Source: Gluconobacter kondonii
GTDB lineage: Bacteria; Pseudomonadota; Alphaproteobacteria; Acetobacterales; Acetobacteraceae
NCBI RefSeq assembly: GCF_002723995.1
Contig: NZ_BEWP01000007.1
Coordinates: forward strand, 62,001-126,000
DNA: 64,000 nucleotides
Direction: 5' to 3'
The notes below the pieces were generated by a model, which saw only the letters and a list, made by a program, of their open reading frames with translations, was not told the DNA's origin and did no database searches. Numbering within the stretch: the first letter of the stretch is position 1; each line of letters begins with the position of its first letter. Position numbers and translations under genes: made by a program. Below are positions 50,164-57,902 of this stretch, piece by piece.

Positions 50164-51249
50164 TCAGCCGACGTTACGCAGCGCCTGACTTTCCTGACGC
50201 AGGACGTCGATCTGAACGAACTGGCCGTCACGCTCGAAATACCAGAACGTCCAGCCATTGCAGGACGGCGCGCCCGTCAGACCCGCACCGAGTTTATGGA
50301 TGGAGCCGCGCTGGTTGCCCGATACAAGCGTACCATCGGGTGTCACGGTCGCTTTCAGACGCTTCTGCCGGTCATAAAGCACCGTTCCTGCTGGCAGGAC
50401 TCCCGTTTCCACAAAACTTCCGAACGGAATACGCGGCATTTCGCGCCGGGCGGGCGTCGTCGCCAGTTGTTCGGAGGTCAGACGCTCTTCACGCGCCACA
50501 CGCTCACGCGCTGCCTTGACATAATCCGGGTGCCGCTCGATGGCGATGTAATGACGGCCCAGACGCTTGGCCATTGCCGGGGTCGTGCCACTTCCGCAGA
50601 ACGGGTCCAGCACCACATCATTGGCGTTGGTCGACGCCACCAGAACGCGATGCAGCAGACTTTCCGGCTTCTGCGTCGGATGCAGTTTCAGGCCATGTTC
50701 GTTCTTCAGACGTTCATTGCCCGTGCACAGCGGCAGATACCAGTCCGAACGCATCTGAAGGTCGTCGTTCAGGGCCTTCATGGCCTGATAGTTGAACCGA
50801 TACTTGCTCTGCGGACCACGCGCGGCCCAGATCAGCGTCTCATGCGCGTTCGTAAAGCGCCGCCCGCGGAAATTCGGCATCGGGTTGGATTTGCGCCAGA
50901 CGATATCGTTGAGGATCCAGAACCCCAGATCCTGCATGATCGCGCCCAGACGGAAGACATTGTGATAGGAGCCAATGACCCAGATCGTACCGTCCTTGTG
51001 CAAAATCCGGCGCGCTTCTCTGAGCCAATCGCGCGTGAAATTGTCATAGGTCGCGTAATCCGCGAACTTGTCCCAGTCGTCGTCCACACCATCCACGACA
51101 GTCTCGTCCGGACGGCGCAGTTCGCCACGCAATTGGAGATTGTACGGCGGATCGGCGAAAATGCAGTCCACGCTCCCATCGGGCAGCGTCTTCATCGTTT
51201 CGATGCATTCTCCACGCAGGATCTGGTCGACGGGAAATTCACCGCTCAT
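50164..51249 (-). CDS. ccrM: CcrM-type adenine DNA methyltransferase (GANTC)
   Basis: 361 aa. Beta-class N6-adenine methyltransferase: catalytic DPPYNL (33-38) precedes the SAM-binding DPFCGSGTT (215-223). The C-terminal 85 residues are the CcrM-specific DNA-recognition extension. It is an orphan enzyme with no restriction partner. CcrM methylates GANTC and marks replication progress in alphaproteobacteria. It overlaps rnhB by 4 bp, so its expression depends on the rnhB promoter, where three GANTC sites cluster. Confidence 0.95.
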   Translation of the reverse strand: MSGEFPVDQILRGECIETMKTLPDGSVDCIFADPPYNLQLRGELRRPDETVVDGVDDDWDKFADYATYDNFTRDWLREARRILHKDGTIWVIGSYHNVFRLGAIMQDLGFWILNDIVWRKSNPMPNFRGRRFTNAHETLIWAARGPQSKYRFNYQAMKALNDDLQMRSDWYLPLCTGNERLKNEHGLKLHPTQKPESLLHRVLVASTNANDVVLDPFCGSGTTPAMAKRLGRHYIAIERHPDYVKAARERVAREERLTSEQLATTPARREMPRIPFGSFVETGVLPAGTVLYDRQKRLKATVTPDGTLVSGNQRGSIHKLGAGLTGAPSCNGWTFWYFERDGQFVQIDVLRQESQALRNVG

Positions 51250-51869
51250 GCTGCGTGTGCCTCTGCTTCAATCATGTTTCGTATCGGCGCGAAACCGCGC
51301 CTGTGATGAGGTGTCACCCCACGGAGCTTCAGACCCTGCATGTGCGCGGCCGTGCCGTATCCCGCATTGCGCTCCCAGCCATAGGCATCATGACGCATGG
51401 CCAGACGTGCCATCAGGCGGTCCCGCGTCACCTTGGCGATGATGGAGGCTGCGGCAATGGACAGGCTGATCCCGTCGCCACCGATCACCATTTTGATGGG
51501 ACAGGGCAGTTTCGGGGCGTGTTTGCCGTCCACGAGGGCAAGGTCCGGCATTCGGCCGAGCCGGGACAGAGCCCGGCGCATGGCCAGATAGCAGGCCTGA
51601 GCGATATTGATCTGCTCGATTTCCAGAACCGATGCCGCGCCAATGCCGATCAACGCCTGTTCGTCAGCCATCAAGGCCTCATAGGCGAGCATCCGGCGCC
51701 GGGCCGTCAGTTTCTTGGAATCATCGAGAAGGGCAGACAGAGTGTCAGACGGCTGCGCCGTAAAAGCCACGGCAGCTGCCACGACCGGCCCAGCCAGAGG
51801 ACCACGCCCGACTTCGTCGATCCCGACGACCAGCCCCCCATGGGCAGCTTCCAGGGCGTAATCCGGCAT
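51246..51869 (-). CDS. rnhB: Ribonuclease HII
   Basis: 207 aa. Cleaves RNA of RNA-DNA hybrids and misincorporated ribonucleotides. Metal ligands D18 and E19 ([12 protein letters not shown]) and D114 (LVDGKHAP) are intact. First gene of rnhB-ccrM; the pairing is frequent in alphaproteobacteria. The stop overlaps the ccrM ATG. Confidence 0.95.
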   Translation of the reverse strand: MPDYALEAAHGGLVVGIDEVGRGPLAGPVVAAAVAFTAQPSDTLSALLDDSKKLTARRRMLAYEALMADEQALIGIGAASVLEIEQINIAQACYLAMRRALSRLGRMPDLALVDGKHAPKLPCPIKMVIGGDGISLSIAAASIIAKVTRDRLMARLAMRHDAYGWERNAGYGTAAHMQGLKLRGVTPHHRRGFAPIRNMIEAEAHAA

Positions 51870-51912
51870 TTGTGAGCGTCTCCCCGACAGATCACCGCGA
51901 AATCAGGTGACC

Positions 51913-51938
51913 GAATCGGTTTTGAATCATGGCGACTC
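51913..51938. promoter_or_regulatory. Three phased GANTC sites upstream of rnhB-ccrM
   Basis: GAATC at 51913-51917, GAATC at 51924-51928 and GACTC at 51934-51938: three CcrM target sites in 26 bp, spaced 11 and 10 bp (one helical turn). They lie 44-69 bp ahead of the rnhB start and just downstream of the proposed promoter, so in the mRNA leader. Confidence 0.65.
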
Positions 51939-51954
51939 GAAAGGGAAGCCCAAA

Positions 51955-51984
51955 AATGCAGGAGTTCTAAGTTTAATATGTCAA
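51955..51984 (-). promoter_or_regulatory. Candidate promoter of rnhB-ccrM
   Basis: Perfect -35 TTGACA (51984-51979) and a weak -10 TGCATT (51960-51955) with 18-bp spacing. The transcript would start near 51947. Confidence 0.4.
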
Positions 51985-52015
51985 GTGTGGTGGGAAAGAC
52001 TCTTTACCAGGAGCG

Positions 52016-52654
52016 TCAGAGGTCTTCCTGCTGGTTCTCCTGGCCGGAGGTTGTCGGCGGCGAGGAGGCGGCGGGCTGGCCCGTTTGTTCATGCTGCATC
52101 TGCAGTTCCTTCTCGATCTGAGGGAGCTGGTAGATTTTCTCCGTCACGTTGACCGCAAGAAGCACAAAGCTGACGATCAGCAACGACATTCCCCGGCCGA
52201 CAATCTGGCGCCTTTTCCAGAAATATCCCGGCAGAAACAACCACCACCAGAAGCCCGGTGGCGTCTTCCCGCTTTCCCGGATCGAGTTGCGGTCCAGCAT
52301 GAAGGAAATGAAAAACAGGAACAGCGACATCATCGCGACGATCGAAAACGGTCCCATCCGATCACGCTCCGGGATCTGGCGCCAAACCAGAATCAACAGC
52401 GTCAGACGCTGGATCAACCATGGTCCGACCAGAAGCACCCAGGCCCAGTGTTCCGCACTCCCCGAAGACATCCGCAGAAGTCCCGTCAACGGAGAGACAA
52501 GCCCCGCAGCACTGGCGGGCCTCCACGTCTCTCCGAATTCAGACGTCCAGACGAGCGTTTCAGGCTTGATCTGCCGCTGCATGATCAGGCGCAGGATTTC
52601 CTCACGGGAGACTGGACCGGCCTGTTGCCCGTTATTGTCGTAAAACCATTCCAT
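52016..52654 (-). CDS. GYF_2-domain membrane protein
   Basis: 212 aa. N-terminal GYF_2/DUF4339 domain (about 1-55: WFYDNNGQQAGPVSREEI and TLVWTSEFGETWRPA), thought to bind proline-rich peptides. Four membrane segments follow (about 68-88, 101-121, 132-150 and 158-177) with a short Gln/Pro/Ser-rich cytosolic or periplasmic tail. Function unknown. The ATG abuts the U tract of the upstream terminator; the only good Shine-Dalgarno is inside that stem. Confidence 0.78.
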   Translation of the reverse strand: MEWFYDNNGQQAGPVSREEILRLIMQRQIKPETLVWTSEFGETWRPASAAGLVSPLTGLLRMSSGSAEHWAWVLLVGPWLIQRLTLLILVWRQIPERDRMGPFSIVAMMSLFLFFISFMLDRNSIRESGKTPPGFWWWLFLPGYFWKRRQIVGRGMSLLIVSFVLLAVNVTEKIYQLPQIEKELQMQHEQTGQPAASSPPTTSGQENQQEDL

Positions 52655-52688
52655 AAAAAAAAGCCTCCCGGATCACTCCGGAAGGCTT
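52655..52688 (-). terminator. Terminator of the CsbD-like gene, overlapping a ribosome binding site
   Basis: Arms 52661-52672 and 52677-52688 form a 12-bp stem (one G-U) with a 4-nt loop, then eight U residues up to the ATG of the GYF_2 gene. GGGAGG (52669-52664) in the 3' arm is 9 nt from that ATG. Confidence 0.85.
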
Positions 52689-52730
52689 CTAGCACAAAGA
52701 CGTCCGTCCGGTCGAAACGCCTGTTGCGCC

Positions 52731-53021
52731 TCAATCGCTTTTGCGGCCGAAGAACAGTCCACCAACGATCATTCCGACGACCGTAGCAATCACCAGCGAG
52801 ATCAGCGGACGATCCTGAACGAACGCTGTTGCTGCTTCGAGCTTGGTTTCGCCCTCATCGTACAGATCAGCGAAATCCTGCTGAGCCATACCGGAAAGCT
52901 GGTCGAACTTGCCTTCAGCCTGGAGTTTCGCATCGCCAGTCAGGCCGCCAAAACCGTCCTTGAGCTTGCCCTTGGCTTCATCCAGGAGGCCTTCGACTTT
53001 GGTCTCAGTTGTATCAGCCAT
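52731..53021 (-). CDS. CsbD-like protein with membrane anchor
   Basis: 96 aa. The N-terminal 50 residues are CsbD-like (VEGLLDEAKGKLKDGFGGLTGDAKLQAEGKFDQLSG), and the C-terminus has one membrane segment (PLISLVIATVVGMIVGGLFFGR) ending in a short basic tail, as in DUF883/ElaB-type proteins. Probably a stress-induced inner-membrane protein. AGAGGAG lies 6 nt before the ATG and an EcfG-type promoter is 40 bp upstream. Confidence 0.85.
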   Translation of the reverse strand: MADTTETKVEGLLDEAKGKLKDGFGGLTGDAKLQAEGKFDQLSGMAQQDFADLYDEGETKLEAATAFVQDRPLISLVIATVVGMIVGGLFFGRKSD

Positions 53022-53060
53022 TTTATTCTCCTCTGTCCGGATTAACCTGTCCTTAGTTCA

Positions 53061-53086
53061 AACGCATGACGGAGGCATCCGGTTCC
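53061..53086 (-). promoter_or_regulatory. EcfG-type general stress promoter
   Basis: GGAAC (53086-53082), 17 bases, CGTT (53064-53061): exact match to the alphaproteobacterial sigma-EcfG consensus, in the right orientation and distance for the CsbD-like gene, a typical member of that regulon. Confidence 0.6.
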
Positions 53087-53220
53087 AGTCCGATATGATC
53101 TCTGGGCAGGGAAGAGACAAGCCCCCGAAAAAGAGTGTTGGGCAGAATAGTAACGAAACGTATCATTTTCGGTCATTTTGATTTTCATTACCAAAACTGA
53201 ACAGGATTTAAGGTCGCGTC

Positions 53221-53265
53221 ATGGCAGGCGCTGGCCTCCTGCCGTATAAGCATGAAAACACATAA
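53221..53265 (+). other. Possible leader peptide of the efflux operon
   Basis: ATG 53221, preceded by AAGG at 7 nt, encodes 14 residues (MAGAGLLPYKHENT). A GGCAGG/CCTGCC hairpin (53223-53243) lies inside it. A second 8-codon frame (53252-53278) and an AGAGC/GCTCT hairpin follow before mdtA. Suggestive only. Confidence 0.25.
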
Positions 53266-53295
53266 CATCGTCGCCTGAGAGCCCTGCGCTCTGCT

Positions 53296-54663
53296 ATGCG
53301 GAAAGACAGAACCACCATGGATCAGCAGACGGCCAGCTCCAGCGACCGCCTTACGAACAGCACCGCCCAGTCTTCTCCCCCTCCTGCGCGGTCCCGCCGT
53401 CGGCGCTGGATCCTGTGGGGCGTTGTTCTTCTGATTGCTCTTCTGATCCTGTTCGCGATTTTTCGCCCTCATGGCGCGACACACAAACATGGTCGTGGTG
53501 CCGCAGCCGATGGAAGCGTGCAGCCCGTTGCCGTCGCAACCGTCCATACTGGCGACATGCCCGTGATCTTTCAGGAGCTCGGCACGGTCGTCCCCGTGAC
53601 AAACGTGACGATCACGCCGCGCGTCAACGGCCATATCTCGGCCGTCTATTACAAGGAAGGCCAGCACGTCCATAAGGGTGACGAACTCGAACTGATCGAC
53701 CCGCGCCCCTATGAGGCCACGCTCGCCCAGTATCGCGGCACACTGGCCGCCGATATGGCGCAGCTTGAAAAAGCCCGTGTGGACAACGCCCGTTACCAGC
53801 GCCTGATCAAACAGAACTCGACCTCGGCCATGACGGCGCGCGATCAGGAATTCACGGTGCAGCAGCTTGAAGGTCAGGTCGAATTCGACCGGGCCAATGT
53901 CCGCAATGCCGAACTGAACGTGATGTACTGTCACATCATTGCGCCGGTCGAAGGCCGTGTCGGTATTCGTGTGCTCGACATTGGCAACTATGTGACGGCT
54001 GGCCAGTCCGGCGGTCTGACCATCCTGACGATGATGCAGCCCATTTCCGTGATCTTCACGGTTCCGCAGAACCAGCTTCAGGAGGTCATGAAATATCTGG
54101 ACAAGACCGGCGAGCTGTCCGTCGAAGCGTGGGACAGCGACAATACCCACAAAATTGCCAATGGCACCGTCAAGGCGCTCGACAGCCAGATCGACACAGC
54201 AACCGGGACGGTGCGGATGCGTGGCATCTTCCCGAATGAGGACGAGCACCTTTTCCCGAACCAGTTCGTCAACCCGCATCTGCTAGTCACGACGCTACAT
54301 GACGCCCTGCTCGTGCCCGCCAATGCTCTTCAGACCGGCCCGGACGGTCGCTTCGTCTATCGCGTCAAGCCTGACATGACCGTGGAAGTCGTGCCCGTGA
54401 CGGTCGGTACGACCGATGGCACGAACGCCGTGATCGAAAAGGGTCTGAGCAGCGGCGACCGGATCGTGACGGATGGCGTCAGCCATCTGCGCCCCGGCCA
54501 GAAGGTCTCCATCCCCGATACCTCGTCAGCAGCAGCGCAGACGACGGAAGCCGAGCACAAGAGCGCCAGCCAGCACCGTCATCATCGTGACGGGCAGCAG
54601 AGTTCGGATGCGCCCCAGCAGAAGAACGACCCGTCCTCGTCCGCCGACACCGGCAACCACTGA
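53296..54663 (+). CDS. mdtA: RND efflux periplasmic adaptor, MdtA-like
   Basis: 455-aa membrane fusion protein linking the inner-membrane RND pump to the outer-membrane channel. Membrane anchor at about 37-58, then a barrel-sandwich/lipoyl domain (VTITPRVNGHISAVYYKEGQHVHKGDELELIDPRPYEA, about 112-149 in pieces), a helical hairpin, a beta-barrel domain (TMMQPISVIFTVPQNQ), and a low-complexity Ser/Gln/His-rich tail. No lipobox. Starts at ATG 53296 or 53317; neither has a strong ribosome binding site. First gene of mdtA-mdtB-mdtC-oprM. Confidence 0.92.
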   Translation: MRKDRTTMDQQTASSSDRLTNSTAQSSPPPARSRRRRWILWGVVLLIALLILFAIFRPHGATHKHGRGAAADGSVQPVAVATVHTGDMPVIFQELGTVVPVTNVTITPRVNGHISAVYYKEGQHVHKGDELELIDPRPYEATLAQYRGTLAADMAQLEKARVDNARYQRLIKQNSTSAMTARDQEFTVQQLEGQVEFDRANVRNAELNVMYCHIIAPVEGRVGIRVLDIGNYVTAGQSGGLTILTMMQPISVIFTVPQNQLQEVMKYLDKTGELSVEAWDSDNTHKIANGTVKALDSQIDTATGTVRMRGIFPNEDEHLFPNQFVNPHLLVTTLHDALLVPANALQTGPDGRFVYRVKPDMTVEVVPVTVGTTDGTNAVIEKGLSSGDRIVTDGVSHLRPGQKVSIPDTSSAAAQTTEAEHKSASQHRHHRDGQQSSDAPQQKNDPSSSADTGNH

Positions 54664-54701
54664 TCGCCATCCAGAACAGTCAAACAGGGAACATCAAGAT
54701 C

Positions 54702-57700
54702 GTGAATCCGTCCCGCCTGTTCATCGAGCGCCCGGTTGCCACCAGCCTTCTGATGTTCGCCATCCTGCTGAGCGGCCTGCTCGGCTACCATTTTCTGGCC
54801 GTCTCAGCCCTGCCGCAGGTCGAATATCCCACGATCACGGTCTCGACATTCTATCCGGGCGCCGGGCCGGACGTCATGAGCACGTCCGTTACCGCTCCTC
54901 TGGAAACCCAGCTTGGCCAGATGGCCGGGCTGGACCAGATGACATCCCAGTCCTCCGGTGGCGCTTCGGTCCTGACACTGCGCTTCGGGCTGGACATGTC
55001 GATGGACGTGGCGGAGCAGGAAGTTCAGGCCGCGATCAACAACGCGACTTCCCTGCTGCCGAGCGATCTGCCCGCCCCTCCGATCTATGCGAAGGTCAAT
55101 CCGGCGGACACTCCCGTCCTGACGCTCGGCATCACGTCGAAAACGCTGCCGCTTCCTGAAGTCGAAGATTACGTCAACACGCGGCTTGAGCAGAAGATCA
55201 GCCAGATTTCCGGCGTTGGTCTTGTCACCCTGTCGGGCGGCAATCGCAAGGCGTACCGGATTCAGGTCAACATTCCGAAGCTGACCTCTTACGGCATCGC
55301 GATCGATACGCTGCGCACCATCATCAGCACGGTCAACGTCAATTCCCCGACCGGAACGTTCGACGGCCCCAAGCGCTCCACCTCCCTGCGCATCGACGGT
55401 CAGATCCAGTCTGTCGAACAGCTCATGAATCAGGTGATCGCGTATCAGAACAACGGTCCGATCCGCGTGCGCGACATTGCGACGGTCGTTGAAGGGGCGG
55501 AGAACGCACAGCTTGCCGCCTGGGCCAACCGCACGCCTGCGCTGATCCTGAACGTACAGCGCCAGCCCGGCGCAAACGTTATTGGCGTCGTGGACAACGT
55601 GCTGCGCATCCTGCCGCAGCTCAAGCTCGACCTGCCGCCGGGCATCGACGTTACACCTCTGACCGACCGCACCACCACCATCCGCGCCTCGGTTAGCGAC
55701 GTAGAATATGAACTGGCGCTCGCCATGCTTCTCGTCGTGGGCGTGATCTTCGTGTTCCTGCGGAATGTTCCGGCGACGATCATTCCCAGCCTGTCCGTTC
55801 CGCTGTCTCTGATTGGCACGCTGGCGGCGATGTATCTGCTGGGCTTCTCGCTCGACAATCTGTCGCTGATGTCCCTGACGATTGCGACCGGCTTCGTCGT
55901 CGATGACGCCATCGTCGTGATCGAGAACATCGCCCGTTACGTCGAGGCTGGCGAAGACCGCTACACCGCTGCGCTCAAAGGTGCGGGGGAGATCGGCTTC
56001 ACCATCATCTCTCTGACGGTCTCGCTGATCGCTGTGCTGATCCCGCTATTGTTCATGAAGGACGTCGTCGGGCGTCTGTTCCATGAATTCGCGATGACGC
56101 TCTCCATCACCATCATCATTTCCGCAGTCGTCGCCCTGACGCTGGTGCCGATGATGTGTGCCCGTCTGCTCTCCGACACGCATGCGCCGTCCACGAAAAA
56201 CACGGTCTGGAGCCGCCTGTCCAATAGTACCGAGCGCGGCATCAATGCCCTGATCGCAGGGTACGGGCGCTGGCTCGATGTCGTGTTGCGCTTCCGGGTC
56301 ACGACCCTTCTGGTGACGCTCGGTACGATCGTCCTGACCGGCGTTCTGGCCTGGACCATTCCCAAGGGCTTTTTCCCGACACAGGACACTGGCGTTATTC
56401 AGGGCATCTCCGTGATGTCGCAGGCCATCTCCTTTGAAGGCATGAAGAACCGTCAGGCCGCTCTTGGAGACGTGATCCTGAAAGACCCGGATGTCGCCAG
56501 CATCTCGTCTTTTGTGGGCATTGACGGCCAGAACATGACGCTGAATGTTGGCCGCTTCCTGATCAACCTCAAACCGCGGGACCAGCGCACGTCCAGCCTT
56601 GAAGCCATCATGCGCCGCCTGTCCTCCACTGGAGATCAGGTGATCGGCGCCCAGCTTTACGTCCAGCCGATTCAGGACCTCTCGCTGGATTCTTCGATTT
56701 CCGCCACGCAGTACCAGTTCATGCTGGAAAATCCGGATTACGACACCTTCAAAATCTGGGTGCCGAAATTCGTGGATGCCCTCCGCAAGGAACCGTCGCT
56801 GCGGGATGTCACGTCCGATCTTCAGGCCGAGGGGTTGGTCGCCCAGCTTTCGCTCGACCGCCCGACCGGCGCGCGATACTCCATCACACCGCAGACGATC
56901 GATAACCTGCTGTATGACAGCTACGGCCAGCGCCAGATCACGACGATCTATACGCAGTCCAACCAGTACCGCGTCATTCTGGAAGCCGATCCGAAACTCC
57001 AGACTGACCTGACATCCCTGAGCCAGCTCTACCTGCCGGGTATTTCCTCACAGGCCGGTGGCAGCACGTCGGGCCCGACGCGCCAGCCGACATCGGGGCT
57101 CGTCCCACTGTCGCAGGTGACGACGATGACGCATGTCCTCGCCCCATTGCTCATCAGCCATTTCGGTCAGTTCCCGGCCACGACCGTGTCGTTCAACGTC
57201 GCCAGCGGCTATTCGCTGGGGGCTGCGACCAACGCCATCGAGCGCGTGGAAAAGCAGATCGGCCTGCCGCCGGAATTCCAGACCGCCTTTCAGGGCACGG
57301 CAGCAGCGTTCCGCTCGTCGCTATCGAACGAGGTCTGGCTGGTTATGGCAGCTGTGATCGCTGTCTATATCGTGTTGGGTATTCTCTATGAGAGCTATAT
57401 CCACCCGATCACGATCCTCTCCACCCTGCCTTCCGCCGCCATCGGTGCGCTGATCGGGCTTTATCTGTTCGGGATGGATCTCGACATCATGGGCATCATC
57501 GGCATCGTGCTGCTGATCGGTATCGTGAAGAAAAACGCCATCATGATGATCGACTTCGCGCTCGAAGCCGAACGTCTGGAGGGCCATACGCCGCTTGAAT
57601 CCATCAAGCAGGCGGCAATGCTCCGCTTCCGTCCGATCCTGATGACCACGCTGGCCGCCCTGTTCGGTGCCCTGCCCCTGCTGATCGGCACGGGCGTCGG

Positions 57701-57902
57701 TTCCGAACTGCGCCGACCACTGGGTGTGGCCATCGTTTTCGGCCTGATGATGTCCCAGCTTCTGACCCTGTTCACCACGCCCGTCATCTATCTGTTCATG
57801 GATGAACTGGGGACGAAAACGCGCGCCTTCATACAGCGTCACCGTCGCCACAACCCACCGTCGCAGCCCCAGACCCCAAGCTCCCATACAGGCGCTCCGT
57901 GA
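54702..57902 (+). CDS. mdtB: RND multidrug efflux permease, MdtB-like
   Basis: 1066-aa proton-driven inner-membrane pump with 12 membrane segments and two large periplasmic loops. FIERPVATSLLMFAILL at the start, the TM4 proton-relay aspartates in GFVVDDAIVVIENIARY, and NAIMMIDFALEAER are intact. Adjacent mdtC is a paralogue; in E. coli the two form a B2C trimer. A short Ser/Gly-rich insertion lies at about 778-798. GTG start. It overlaps mdtC by 4 bp. Confidence 0.94.
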   Translation: MNPSRLFIERPVATSLLMFAILLSGLLGYHFLAVSALPQVEYPTITVSTFYPGAGPDVMSTSVTAPLETQLGQMAGLDQMTSQSSGGASVLTLRFGLDMSMDVAEQEVQAAINNATSLLPSDLPAPPIYAKVNPADTPVLTLGITSKTLPLPEVEDYVNTRLEQKISQISGVGLVTLSGGNRKAYRIQVNIPKLTSYGIAIDTLRTIISTVNVNSPTGTFDGPKRSTSLRIDGQIQSVEQLMNQVIAYQNNGPIRVRDIATVVEGAENAQLAAWANRTPALILNVQRQPGANVIGVVDNVLRILPQLKLDLPPGIDVTPLTDRTTTIRASVSDVEYELALAMLLVVGVIFVFLRNVPATIIPSLSVPLSLIGTLAAMYLLGFSLDNLSLMSLTIATGFVVDDAIVVIENIARYVEAGEDRYTAALKGAGEIGFTIISLTVSLIAVLIPLLFMKDVVGRLFHEFAMTLSITIIISAVVALTLVPMMCARLLSDTHAPSTKNTVWSRLSNSTERGINALIAGYGRWLDVVLRFRVTTLLVTLGTIVLTGVLAWTIPKGFFPTQDTGVIQGISVMSQAISFEGMKNRQAALGDVILKDPDVASISSFVGIDGQNMTLNVGRFLINLKPRDQRTSSLEAIMRRLSSTGDQVIGAQLYVQPIQDLSLDSSISATQYQFMLENPDYDTFKIWVPKFVDALRKEPSLRDVTSDLQAEGLVAQLSLDRPTGARYSITPQTIDNLLYDSYGQRQITTIYTQSNQYRVILEADPKLQTDLTSLSQLYLPGISSQAGGSTSGPTRQPTSGLVPLSQVTTMTHVLAPLLISHFGQFPATTVSFNVASGYSLGAATNAIERVEKQIGLPPEFQTAFQGTAAAFRSSLSNEVWLVMAAVIAVYIVLGILYESYIHPITILSTLPSAAIGALIGLYLFGMDLDIMGIIGIVLLIGIVKKNAIMMIDFALEAERLEGHTPLESIKQAAMLRFRPILMTTLAALFGALPLLIGTGVGSELRRPLGVAIVFGLMMSQLLTLFTTPVIYLFMDELGTKTRAFIQRHRRHNPPSQPQTPSSHTGAP

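Noticed and set aside
51907-52152. 81-codon plus-strand frame between rnhB and GYF_2
   Set aside because: Overlaps the GYF_2 3' end antisense and has no ribosome site or recognisable motif.
53148-53166. Operator-like CGAAA-N8-TTTCG dyad ahead of the efflux operon
   Set aside because: Arms are only 5 bp and no regulator gene is adjacent; too weak to call.
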